Part shown: piece by piece, positions 27,128-34,845 of the stretch
Numbering within the stretch: the first letter of the stretch is position 1
Layout of the letters: every line of letters starts with the position of its first letter
NCBI RefSeq assembly: GCF_030766935.1
Contig: NZ_JASERL010000008.1
Coordinates: 124,001 to 188,000, forward strand
DNA: 64,000 nucleotides
Direction: 5' to 3'
DNA from: Streptomyces sp. KL109B
GTDB lineage: Bacteria > Actinomycetota > Actinomycetes > Streptomycetales > Streptomycetaceae
Translations under genes and position numbers: made by a program
Notes under the pieces: model-generated
The model's input: only the letters and a program-made list of their open reading frames with translations
Told to the model about the DNA's origin: nothing
Databases searched by the model: none

Positions 27128-28219
27128 GTGCATGTCGTACTCGCCGGTGGGGGGACCGCCGGCCACATCGAGCCGGCGCTCGCCCTCGCGGACGCCCTGC
27201 GCAGGCAGGACCCGACCGTGGGCATCACGGCCCTGGGCACGGAGCGCGGCCTTGAGACCCGGCTCGTACCGGAGCGCGGCTACGAACTGGGCCTGATCCC
27301 CGCCGTACCGCTGCCGCGCAAGCCCACGCCCGAACTGATCACCGTCCCCGGACGGCTTCGCGGCACCATCAAGGCGGCCGAGCAGATCCTGGAGCGCACG
27401 AAGGCGGACGCGGTCGTCGGCTTCGGCGGGTACGTCGCCCTGCCCGGCTACCTCGCGGCCAAGCGCCTCGGGGTGCCGATCGTGGTGCACGAGGCCAACG
27501 CCAGGCCCGGCCTGGCGAACAAGATCGGCTCGCGGTACGCGGCGCAGGTCGCGGTCTCCACGCCCGACAGCAAGCTGCGCGGCTCCCGCTACATCGGCAT
27601 CCCGCTGCGCCGCACCATCGCCACGCTCGACCGGGCTGCCGTGCGCCCCGAGGCCCGCGCCGCGTTCGGCCTCGACCCGAACCTGCCGACGCTGCTCGTC
27701 TCCGGCGGCTCCCAGGGCGCGCGCCACCTGAACGAGGTCGTGACCCGCGTCGTACCGCTGCTCCAGCAGTCCGGCATCCAGGTGCTGCACGTGGTCGGCC
27801 CCAAGAACGAACTGCCGCAGGTGCAGCAGATGCCGGGGATGCCCCCGTACATCCCGGTACCGTACGTGGACCGGATGGACCTCGCGTACGCCGCGGCCGA
27901 CATGATGCTCTGCCGCGCGGGCGCGATGACCGTCGCCGAGCTCTCCGCCGTCGGGCTCCCGGCCGCGTACGTCCCGCTGCCCATCGGCAACGGCGAACAG
28001 CGGCTGAACGCCCAGCCGGTGGTCAAGGCCGGCGGCGGCCTGCTGGTCGACGACGCGGAACTGACCCCCGAGTGGGTCCAGGCCAACGTCCTGCCCGTGC
28101 TCGCCGACCCGCACAAGCTGTACGAGATGTCCCGCGCGGCCTCCGAGTTCGGTCGCAGGGACGCCGACGAACTCCTCGTCGGGATGGTGTACGAGGCGAT
28201 CAACTCGCGTCGTCACTGA
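27128..28219 (+). CDS. murG: lipid II synthase MurG
   Basis: A 363-residue membrane-associated GT28 glycosyltransferase that adds GlcNAc to lipid I. Family motifs: LAGGGTAGHIEPALALADAL at the start (the HxEP loop), GFGGYVALPGYLAA, VHEANARPGLANK, SGGSQGARHLNE and CRAGAMTVAELSAVG. The GTG start lies 6 bp after ftsW. The final codons are followed by a 28-bp spacer and then a large inverted repeat that fills most of the gap to ftsQ. Confidence 0.95.
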   Translation: MHVVLAGGGTAGHIEPALALADALRRQDPTVGITALGTERGLETRLVPERGYELGLIPAVPLPRKPTPELITVPGRLRGTIKAAEQILERTKADAVVGFGGYVALPGYLAAKRLGVPIVVHEANARPGLANKIGSRYAAQVAVSTPDSKLRGSRYIGIPLRRTIATLDRAAVRPEARAAFGLDPNLPTLLVSGGSQGARHLNEVVTRVVPLLQQSGIQVLHVVGPKNELPQVQQMPGMPPYIPVPYVDRMDLAYAAADMMLCRAGAMTVAELSAVGLPAAYVPLPIGNGEQRLNAQPVVKAGGGLLVDDAELTPEWVQANVLPVLADPHKLYEMSRAASEFGRRDADELLVGMVYEAINSRRH

Positions 28220-28240
28220 CGTCTCGGCGAGTGAGCCGAA

Positions 28241-28326
28241 GGGGCGCGTCGGTGTCGAGAGCTCGAGCGCGCGGAGGCCCGAAGGGTTGAGCACGGTCGG
28301 GCTCTCGACACCGACATCTGCGCCCC
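28241..28326. repeat. long inverted repeat between murG and ftsQ
   Basis: GTCGGTGTCGAGAGC (28248-28262) and GCTCTCGACACCGAC (28301-28315) are perfectly complementary over 15 bp. Outer arms GGGGCGC (28241-28247) and GCGCCCC (28320-28326) add seven pairs after a 4-base bulge. The loop is 38 nt and contains further short pairings. It ends 33 bp before the ftsQ start. It could be an attenuator, an RNA-processing site or a regulator-binding palindrome. Confidence 0.75.
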
Positions 28327-28359
28327 GGAGGCGAACCGAGCCTGAAAAAGGGAGTGCCA

Positions 28360-29163
28360 GTGGTCGGACCCACCACGACGGATCGCGAACGAGAGTCGTC
28401 AGAGGAGTCCGAGCCGCCCCCCGCCGCGCACTGGGTGCGCATGCCGAGCATGCGCACCCTTGTCGTGGCAGCGGTGCTGCTCGTCCTGATCGGGGCGGGC
28501 GGCACCTGGCTGCTGTACGGCTCGCCGTGGCTGCGCGTGGAGCGCGTCAAGCCCTCCGGCACCCGGGTCCTGACGCCGTCTCAGGTCCGCGAAGCGGCCG
28601 ACGTACCGGTCGGCGCCCCACTGATTTCCGTCGACACGGATGCCATTGAGGAGCGGCTGCGCCGGAAATTGCCCCGAATTGACGCGGTTGATGTGGTCCG
28701 TTCATGGCCGCACGGAATCGGGTTGAAAGTGACGGAGCGCAAGCCGGTCCTGATTGTCGAAGACGGCGGAAATTCAGACAAGTTCGTCGAAGTCGACCGC
28801 GAAGGCGTTCGTTTCGCCACCGTCGACAAGCCCTTGAAGAGCGTTCCCCGCCTCGAATTGACGCCGGATCAGAAGGGCGCCGAGGCGAGCCTGCGGCGCT
28901 TCGACCCGGACCGGCTCGTGCGCGAAGCGGTGCGGGTCGCCGGGCAGCTGCCGAAGCCGGTCGCCCGGGACGCACGCGTCGTCAAGGTGCGTTCGTACGA
29001 CGCCATCTCGCTGGAGCTGACCGGCGGGCGGAGCGTCGAGTGGGGGAGTGGCGAGCAGGGCGCCGCGAAGGCGCGCACCCTCACCGCTCTCATGAAAGCC
29101 GCCCCGAAGGCGAGGCACTTGGACGTGAGTGTTCCCACGGCCCCTGCGGTGTCCGGTAGTTGA
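28360..29163 (+). CDS. ftsQ: cell division protein FtsQ (DivIB)
   Basis: A 267-residue bitopic protein: charged cytoplasmic N-terminus, one membrane helix (about residues 33-53), a POTRA domain (WLRVERVKPSGTRVLTPSQV, about residues 56-125) and a beta domain. It links FtsL and the septal synthase to the Z-ring. The GTG at 28360 is taken because GGGAG precedes it by five bases; a GTG two codons earlier overlaps that site. Codons in the POTRA stretch (28621-28860) are distinctly more A/T-ending than the rest of the window. The stop lies in a 10-bp repeat. Confidence 0.92.
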   Translation: MVGPTTTDRERESSEESEPPPAAHWVRMPSMRTLVVAAVLLVLIGAGGTWLLYGSPWLRVERVKPSGTRVLTPSQVREAADVPVGAPLISVDTDAIEERLRRKLPRIDAVDVVRSWPHGIGLKVTERKPVLIVEDGGNSDKFVEVDREGVRFATVDKPLKSVPRLELTPDQKGAEASLRRFDPDRLVREAVRVAGQLPKPVARDARVVKVRSYDAISLELTGGRSVEWGSGEQGAAKARTLTALMKAAPKARHLDVSVPTAPAVSGS

Positions 29164-29179
29164 CGCACATTGACGCAGG
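29160..29179. repeat. 10-bp tandem duplication at the ftsQ stop
   Basis: TTGACGCACA (29160-29169) is followed by TTGACGCAGG (29170-29179). The ftsQ TGA (29161-29163) is in the first copy. Short and imperfect, so chance cannot be excluded. Confidence 0.6.
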
Positions 29180-29461
29180 CCAGCACCCTGGTTGGGCATC
29201 GACACGGCTGATCACATAGGGTGAAAAGAAAAACGGGAGGTTCGGCGTGTTCGTTGAACGTGCGCCACTTGTCGACTTAGTGTCAGGTTCGGAAGAGTCC
29301 AGGAAACAGACACACTGGTAACCCTAAACTTCAGCGTTAGGGTTCGGGTCGGCAGTCGACTAGTAGTCAACTAGTAGTCCGGACCGCCCCAATTCGGCAT
29401 CAGTCGTCGCACCGTTCAACGCGAGGCGGCGACACGTAACTCGAGGCGAGAGGCCTTCGAC
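29164..29461 (+). promoter_or_regulatory. ftsZ upstream regulatory region
   Basis: This 298-bp gap carries the ftsZ promoters; S. coelicolor ftsZ is known to have several, including sporulation-induced ones. Seen here: an inverted repeat AACCCTAA/TTAGGGTT (29320-29327, 29337-29344), two ACTAGTAGTC direct repeats 11 bp apart (29359-29368, 29370-29379), and GACAC motifs (the WhiA core) at 29201 and 29309. A TTGGGC-17-CATAGG promoter is possible at 29192-29220. Individual promoters are not assignable with confidence by eye. Confidence 0.6.
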
Positions 29462-30709
29462 GTGGCAGCACCGCAGAACTACCTCGCAGTCATCAAAGTC
29501 ATCGGTGTCGGCGGCGGTGGTGTCAATGCCATCAACCGGATGATCGAGGTCGGTCTCAAGGGCGTCGAGTTCATCGCCATCAACACCGATGCGCAAGCCC
29601 TGTTGATGAGCGACGCGGACGTCAAGCTCGACGTCGGCCGTGAACTCACCCGCGGACTCGGCGCCGGAGCCAATCCGGGCGTCGGCCGCAAGGCGGCCGA
29701 GGACCACCGCGAGGAGATCGAGGAGGTCCTCAAGGGGGCCGACATGGTCTTCGTCACCGCCGGTGAAGGTGGCGGCACCGGCACCGGCGGCGCACCCGTC
29801 GTGGCCAACATCGCGCGCTCGCTGGGCGCCCTCACGATCGGTGTGGTCACACGGCCGTTCACCTTCGAGGGCCGGCGCCGGGCGAACCAGGCGGAGGACG
29901 GCATCGCCGAGCTCCGCGAAGAGGTCGACACCCTCATCGTCATTCCGAACGACCGGCTCCTGTCCATCTCGGACCGGCAGGTCTCCGTCCTCGACGCCTT
30001 CAAGTCGGCGGACCAGGTCCTGCTCTCCGGTGTTCAGGGCATCACCGACCTCATCACCACCCCGGGCCTCATCAACCTCGACTTCGCGGACGTGAAGTCC
30101 GTGATGTCCGAGGCGGGTTCGGCCCTCATGGGCATCGGCTCCGCGCGCGGCGACGACCGCGCGGTGGCAGCGGCCGAGATGGCGATCTCCTCGCCACTCC
30201 TGGAGGCGTCCATCGACGGCGCCCGCGGCGTGCTGCTCTCCATCTCCGGCGGCTCGGACCTCGGTCTCTTCGAGATCAACGAGGCCGCGCAACTGGTCAG
30301 CGAGGCGGCCCACCCCGAGGCGAACATCATCTTCGGCGCCGTCATCGACGACGCGCTCGGCGACGAGGTGCGGGTCACCGTCATCGCCGCCGGCTTCGAC
30401 GGCGGACAGCCGCCGAACAAGCGGGAGAACGTGGTGGGTTCGCAGAACGCCAAGCGCGAGGAACCGGCGACGCCGCCGCGGCCCTCGACGCCGGCCCCCG
30501 AGCCCGCGCGTCCGTCCTTCGGCAACCTCGGCAGCGTGACCCAGCGCGAGGAGCCCCAGCCGCAGACGCCGGCCCCGGCCCCGCCGGCCGAGGCGCCCGC
30601 CCCGGTGAACGAGGCCCCGGCGGCTCCGCCCGCCCCGCCGCAGGTTCCCCGGCCGTCCTACCCGGACAGCCAGGCCGAGGAGCTCGACGTGCCGGACTTC
30701 CTCAAGTAA
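29462..30709 (+). CDS. ftsZ: cell division GTPase FtsZ
   Basis: A 415-residue tubulin homologue that forms the Z-ring. Signature loops: VGGGGVNAINRM, the GTP-binding GEGGGTGTGGAP (tubulin signature), and NDRLLSISD. After the globular domain (to about residue 315) there is a Pro/Ala-rich linker of about 90 residues, ending in LDVPDFLK, the conserved C-terminal peptide bound by SepF. The GTG start follows GAGGCGAGAGG. No ftsA is present, as in other actinobacteria, so SepF encoded downstream is the likely membrane anchor. Confidence 0.97.
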   Translation: MAAPQNYLAVIKVIGVGGGGVNAINRMIEVGLKGVEFIAINTDAQALLMSDADVKLDVGRELTRGLGAGANPGVGRKAAEDHREEIEEVLKGADMVFVTAGEGGGTGTGGAPVVANIARSLGALTIGVVTRPFTFEGRRRANQAEDGIAELREEVDTLIVIPNDRLLSISDRQVSVLDAFKSADQVLLSGVQGITDLITTPGLINLDFADVKSVMSEAGSALMGIGSARGDDRAVAAAEMAISSPLLEASIDGARGVLLSISGGSDLGLFEINEAAQLVSEAAHPEANIIFGAVIDDALGDEVRVTVIAAGFDGGQPPNKRENVVGSQNAKREEPATPPRPSTPAPEPARPSFGNLGSVTQREEPQPQTPAPAPPAEAPAPVNEAPAAPPAPPQVPRPSYPDSQAEELDVPDFLK

Positions 30710-30722
30710 CCACGACGCGACA

Positions 30723-31463
30723 GTGATAGGACAACATCACACTGTGTCTTCTACGAGTGGCGCCCACTTCGCCTTCACCGACCGGTGGGGCGGGGTGAGC
30801 GCCGCTCCGTACGAGGAGCTGAACCTCGGCGGCGCGGTCGGCGACGACCCCGAAGCCGTCCTGCGCAACCGGGAACTGGCGGCCGGGGCGCTCGGCCTCG
30901 ACCCCTCCCGGGTCGTGTGGATGAACCAGGTGCACGGCCCCGACGTCGCGGTCGTGGACGGACCTTGGGCCGCCGAAGCCGACATTCCACGCGTCGACGC
31001 GCTCGTCACCACGCGGCGCGGGCTCGCCCCCGCCGTGCTCACCGCCGACTGCACCCCCGTACTCCTCGCCGACCCGGTCGCCGGAGTCGTCGCCGCCGCG
31101 CACGCGGGGCGGCCCGGCATGGTCGCCGGGGTGGTGCCCGCCGCGGTGGAGGCGATGGTGGAGCAGGGCGCCGAGCCTTCCCGGATCATCGCCCGCACGG
31201 GGCCCGCGGTCTGCGGTCGCTGCTACGAGGTCCCGGCCGTGATGCGGGCCGAGGTCGCCGCGGTGGAGCCGGCGGCGTACGCCGAGACCAGCTGGGGCAC
31301 CCCGGCCGTCGATGTGACCGCCGGGGTCCACGCCCAGCTGGAGCGGCTCGGGGTGCGTGACCGGGAGCAGTCGCCGGTGTGCACACTTGAGTCGCACGAT
31401 CACTTCTCGTACCGCCGCGACAAGGCCACCGGCCGACTCGCCGGCTATGTCTGGCTGGACTGA
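30723..31463 (+). CDS. pgeF: YlmD/PgeF-type peptidoglycan editing factor
   Basis: A 246-residue protein of the YfiH/YlmD laccase-like family. Members hydrolyse or exclude wrong amino acids in muropeptide precursors (PgeF) or act as purine-nucleoside phosphorylases; which applies here is not known. The metal-site motifs are visible: NQVHGPDV, TADCTPVLLADPVAGVVAAAHAGRPG and the terminal ESHDHFSYRRD. The GTG start has no clear ribosome binding site; an alternative GTG lies at 30744. It lies in the conserved ftsZ-ylmD-ylmE-sepF-ylmG order. Confidence 0.87.
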   Translation: MIGQHHTVSSTSGAHFAFTDRWGGVSAAPYEELNLGGAVGDDPEAVLRNRELAAGALGLDPSRVVWMNQVHGPDVAVVDGPWAAEADIPRVDALVTTRRGLAPAVLTADCTPVLLADPVAGVVAAAHAGRPGMVAGVVPAAVEAMVEQGAEPSRIIARTGPAVCGRCYEVPAVMRAEVAAVEPAAYAETSWGTPAVDVTAGVHAQLERLGVRDREQSPVCTLESHDHFSYRRDKATGRLAGYVWLD

Positions 31464-31469
31464 GACGAC

Positions 31470-32198
31470 ATGACGAACCTTCAAGGCCGTACGGCGGAGC
31501 TCGCCTCGAACCTGGCCGCGGTGGAGGAACGTATCACCGCGGCCTGCGAGGCGGCCGGGCGCAAGCGGGATGATGTGACCCTCATCGTGGTCACGAAGAC
31601 CTACCCCGCGAGCGACGTACGGATCCTGTCCGGGCTCGGGGTGCGGCACGTGGCGGAGAACCGGGACCAGGACGCGGCGCCCAAGGCCGCGGAATGCTCG
31701 GATCTGCCGCTTACGTGGCACTTTGTCGGTCAGCTTCAGACCAACAAGGTCCGTTCCGTGGCGAGTTATGCCGACCTGGTGCAGTCCGTCGATCGCGCCA
31801 AGCTCGTCACGGCCCTCTCCAAGGAAGCCGTGCGGGCCGAACGCGAGCTGGGTTGCCTGATCCAGGTCGCGCTCGACGCCGGTGCGGACGGCCGGGGAGA
31901 GCGCGGGGGCATCGGCCCCGGCGGAGTGGAGGAGTTGGCCGCTCGCGTGGCCGAAGCGCCGGGCTTGCGACTCGACGGTCTGATGACCGTCGCGCCGCTC
32001 ACCGGGGAGTACGCGGGGCGGCAACAGGCGGCGTTCGAGCGGCTCATGGATTTGTCGACTCACCTGCGCGTGGCCCATCCGGCTGCGAACATGGTCTCGG
32101 CAGGGATGAGTTCGGATCTCGAGCAGGCCGTGGCGGCCGGAGCGACACATGTGCGCGTCGGTACGGCGGTCCTCGGTGTCCGACCCAGGCTCGGGTAA
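31470..32198 (+). CDS. YggS-family PLP-binding protein
   Basis: A 242-residue single-domain alanine-racemase-like barrel that binds pyridoxal phosphate and buffers PLP supply; it has no known enzymatic activity. The PLP lysine is in LIVVTKTYPASDVR, and WHFVGQLQTNKVR, LMTVAP and VSAGMSSDLEQAVAAGATHVR are family hallmarks. It is the YlmE position of the division cluster. ATG start 6 bp after pgeF. Spacing and order suggest cotranscription with ftsZ. Confidence 0.93.
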   Translation: MTNLQGRTAELASNLAAVEERITAACEAAGRKRDDVTLIVVTKTYPASDVRILSGLGVRHVAENRDQDAAPKAAECSDLPLTWHFVGQLQTNKVRSVASYADLVQSVDRAKLVTALSKEAVRAERELGCLIQVALDAGADGRGERGGIGPGGVEELAARVAEAPGLRLDGLMTVAPLTGEYAGRQQAAFERLMDLSTHLRVAHPAANMVSAGMSSDLEQAVAAGATHVRVGTAVLGVRPRLG

Positions 32199-32324
32199 CG
32201 TCGCGAAGAAGTCGGACCACAGCAGAAAATATGGTCATTCCCGCTGATGGGCGGGGAGGCCACGTGGATCGCGGGCACTTTGGTTGACGTCAGTCGATCC
32301 ACCACAGAGCGGAGGACTCAGAGC

Positions 32325-32969
32325 ATGGCCGGCGCGATGCGCAAGATGGCGGTCTACCTCGGCCTCGTGGAGGACGATGGGTACGACGGCCGGGGGTTCG
32401 ACCCCGATGACGACTTCGAGCCCGAACTCGACCCGGAGCCCGAGCGTGACCGTCGACGGCACGAGCCGTCGCATCAGTCACACAGCTCCCATTCCGCGAC
32501 GGATGTGGAGGAATCGGTCAGAGTGGTGCAGCCCCCGGCGCAGCGTGAACCGGTGCGCCAACCTGCTTCGCTCGCCGCTGAATCCGGACGTCCGGCACGA
32601 ATCGCCCCCGTGGCATCCATCACACCTGAACGTCAGAGCCTGGAGAAGAACGCACCGGTGATCATGCCCAAGGTCGTGTCCGAGCGGGAGCCCTACCGCA
32701 TCACCACTTTGCACCCCCGGACCTACAACGAGGCCCGTACCATCGGGGAACACTTCCGTGAGGGCACTCCGGTGATCATGAATCTGACGGAGATGGACGA
32801 CACCGATGCGAAGCGACTTGTCGACTTTGCGGCCGGTCTTGTGTTCGGTCTTCACGGAAGCATCGAGCGAGTGACACAGAAGGTGTTCCTGTTGTCGCCT
32901 GCTAACGTCGATGTCACGGCGGAGGACAAGGCCCGTATCGCAGAGGGCGGGTTCTTCAACCAGAGCTGA
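32325..32969 (+). CDS. sepF: Z-ring membrane anchor SepF
   Basis: A 214-residue protein. The N-terminus MAGAMRKMAVYLGL is an amphipathic membrane-binding helix, followed by an acidic and disordered linker (residues 15-115) and a C-terminal SepF core (MPKVVSEREPYRITTLHPRT onward) with a GLVFGLHGSIERV strand. SepF binds the FtsZ C-terminal peptide and replaces FtsA in actinobacteria. ATG at 32325 is set by GGAGGA eight bases upstream. A 126-bp gap before it may hold a promoter. Confidence 0.94.
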   Translation: MAGAMRKMAVYLGLVEDDGYDGRGFDPDDDFEPELDPEPERDRRRHEPSHQSHSSHSATDVEESVRVVQPPAQREPVRQPASLAAESGRPARIAPVASITPERQSLEKNAPVIMPKVVSEREPYRITTLHPRTYNEARTIGEHFREGTPVIMNLTEMDDTDAKRLVDFAAGLVFGLHGSIERVTQKVFLLSPANVDVTAEDKARIAEGGFFNQS

Positions 32970-33042
32970 GACGCAGCACTAGTTCAACGGCTAGCTTGGC
33001 TAGTCGCGCAGCACGAGACACAGGGGAGAGGGAACCGCCGAG

Positions 33043-33339
33043 ATGGGCGTGGTAATGCAGGTGCTCTACGTCGCGCTGATGTGTTTCCTCATCGTGCTGA
33101 TCTTTCGGTTGGTCATGGACTACGTCTTCCAGTTCGCCCGCTCGTGGCAACCCGGCAAGGCGATGGTGGTCGTTCTGGAGGCCACTTACACTGTCACTGA
33201 TCCACCGCTGAAGCTTCTGCGGCGGTTCATTCCGCCGCTGCGTCTCGGGGGCGTGGCGCTCGACCTGTCCTTCTTCGTACTGATGATCATCGTCTGGGTC
33301 CTGATCTCGATCGTGCAGAACGTCGGGATGCGACTGTGA
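33043..33339 (+). CDS. sepG: YggT-family membrane protein SepG/YlmG
   Basis: A 98-residue protein with two membrane helices (about residues 7-29 and 68-90) separated by the family motif DPPLKLLRRFIPPLRLGGVALD. In S. coelicolor the YlmG homologue at this position was named SepG and helps localise SsgB and organise the nucleoid during sporulation. ATG start behind GGGGAGAGG. Three CTAG tetranucleotides, rare in this genome type, cluster upstream at 32979-33003. Confidence 0.9.
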   Translation: MGVVMQVLYVALMCFLIVLIFRLVMDYVFQFARSWQPGKAMVVVLEATYTVTDPPLKLLRRFIPPLRLGGVALDLSFFVLMIIVWVLISIVQNVGMRL

Positions 33340-33385
33340 ACGATACGGTCTTGCCGAATGCCGACGACAACGTTGAGGTGAAGAG

Positions 33386-34540
33386 ATGCCGTTGACCCCC
33401 GAGGACGTGCGGAACAAGCAGTTCACGACCGTCCGCCTCCGAGAAGGCTATGACGAGGACGAGGTCGATGCCTTCCTCGATGAGGTCGAAGCCGAACTGA
33501 CCCGTCTCCTACGTGAGAACGAGGATCTGCGCGCGAAACTCGCCGCAGCCACCCGCGCCGCCGCGCAGAACCAGCAGCAGGGCGGCATGCGCAAGGGCCC
33601 TGGCGGTCCTGGTGGGCCCGGCGGCCCCGGCGGTCCTGGTGGACCCGAGGGTCCGCAGGACCAGCAGCAGGGTCCCCCGCAGGGCATGCGAGGCCCCGGC
33701 GCCCCGGTGCCCGCCGGTATATCGGGCCCGCCGCAGCAGCAGATGGGCGGCCCCATGGGTGGTCCGCCCCAGCTGCCGAGCGGTGCCCCGCAGCTGCCGG
33801 CCGGCCCGGGTGGCCATGGTCCGCAGGGCGGCCAGCAGGGTCCCGGCCCGATGGGCCAGGGTCCGATGGGCGGCCCGATGGGCGGTCCCATGGGCGGCCA
33901 CGGTGGCCCGCAGCTGCCGCAGCCCGGTCAGGGTCCCGGTGGCGACAGCGCCGCCCGTGTCCTCTCGCTGGCCCAGCAGACCGCCGACCAGGCGATCGCC
34001 GAGGCCCGCTCCGAGGCGAACAAGATCGTCGGCGAGGCGCGCAGCCGTGCCGAGGGTCTTGAGCGTGACGCCCGTGCCAAGGCCGACGCCCTGGAGCGGG
34101 ACGCGCAGGAGAAGCACCGCGTCGCGATGGGCTCCCTGGAGTCCGCCCGCGCCACGCTGGAGCGCAAGGTCGAGGACCTGCGTGGCTTCGAGCGCGAGTA
34201 CCGCACGCGTCTGAAGTCCTACCTGGAGTCGCAGCTGCGCCAGCTGGAGACCCAGGCCGACGACTCGCTGGCCCCGCCGCGTACGCCGGCGACCGCCTCG
34301 CTGCCGCCGTCCCCGGCGCCGTCGATGGCTCCGGCCGGTGCGGGTGCGCCGTCCTACGGTGGCAACCAGTCGATGGGCGGCAACCAGCAGAACGGTGGCC
34401 CGTCGTACGGGGGCGGCCAGCAGCAGATGTCGCCCGCGATGACGCAGCCGATGGCTCCGGTGCGGCCGCAGGGTCCGCAGCCGATGGGGCAGGCGCCCTC
34501 GCCGATGCGTGGGTTCCTCATTGACGAGGACGACAACTGA
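33386..34540 (+). CDS. divIVA: polar growth organiser DivIVA
   Basis: A 384-residue coiled-coil protein that marks hyphal tips and branch sites and directs polar wall growth. N-terminal membrane-binding and first coiled coil: LTPEDVRNKQFTTVRLREGY through LLRENEDLRAKL (residues 3-55). Residues about 65-190 are a collagen-like Gly/Pro/Gln-rich insert with repeated GPGGPGG and PMGGPMGG. A second coiled coil (about 190-290) is rich in EARSRAEGLERDARAKADAL. The C-terminus is GFLIDEDDN. It closes the dcw cluster and is followed by a strong terminator. Confidence 0.96.
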   Translation: MPLTPEDVRNKQFTTVRLREGYDEDEVDAFLDEVEAELTRLLRENEDLRAKLAAATRAAAQNQQQGGMRKGPGGPGGPGGPGGPGGPEGPQDQQQGPPQGMRGPGAPVPAGISGPPQQQMGGPMGGPPQLPSGAPQLPAGPGGHGPQGGQQGPGPMGQGPMGGPMGGPMGGHGGPQLPQPGQGPGGDSAARVLSLAQQTADQAIAEARSEANKIVGEARSRAEGLERDARAKADALERDAQEKHRVAMGSLESARATLERKVEDLRGFEREYRTRLKSYLESQLRQLETQADDSLAPPRTPATASLPPSPAPSMAPAGAGAPSYGGNQSMGGNQQNGGPSYGGGQQQMSPAMTQPMAPVRPQGPQPMGQAPSPMRGFLIDEDDN

Positions 34541-34593
34541 GCGGCGCGTATTGCTCGTAGCGCCTGGTAGTAGCTAGGCGTCGGCATTCATTC

Positions 34594-34635
34594 AGACCTT
34601 GGCCCGGATCGTTTCTGCGATCCGGGCCAAGGTCT
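34594..34635 (+). terminator. rho-independent terminator of the dcw cluster
   Basis: AGACCTTGGCCCGGATCG (34594-34611) pairs perfectly with CGATCCGGGCCAAGGTCT (34618-34635) around a 6-base loop, followed by TTTTG. An 18-bp perfect stem is exceptionally strong and isolates divIVA from the leftward ileS. Confidence 0.92.
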
Positions 34636-34684
34636 TTTGTGTTGCGCTTGGGGTGGGCGGGAATCGTTGCGGTCGACCGTGCCG

Positions 34685-34845
34685 CCGGTCGTGGGGCTCT
34701 GCCCCGGGCCCCGCTGCTCAATCGCCGCAGGGGCTTGATTGTGGTCGTCAGGGCTGACACGCGATCGCCGGGCGGGCTTGACTTATCAAGCCCGCCCGGC
34801 GATTGAGGGCGAGGGGTCTGGGGGCGGAGCCCCCAGGGCGGGGCT
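34685..34845. repeat. Streptomyces-type interspersed palindromic elements
   Basis: Two inverted copies of an element containing GGCGATTGAG and a GGGGCGGAGCCCC-type hairpin flank an 18-bp perfect inverted repeat (ATCGCCGGGCGGGCTTGA at 34764-34781 and its complement at 34786-34803). The left copy is reversed (34688-34740), the right copy is forward (34797-34840). A third copy is at 57063-57105. Such elements are common between convergent Streptomyces genes and often act as terminators. Confidence 0.75.

Noticed and set aside
29320..29344. AACCCTAA/TTAGGGTT resembling telomere repeats
   Set aside because: Only one inverted pair is present, in a bacterial promoter region; coincidence of sequence.
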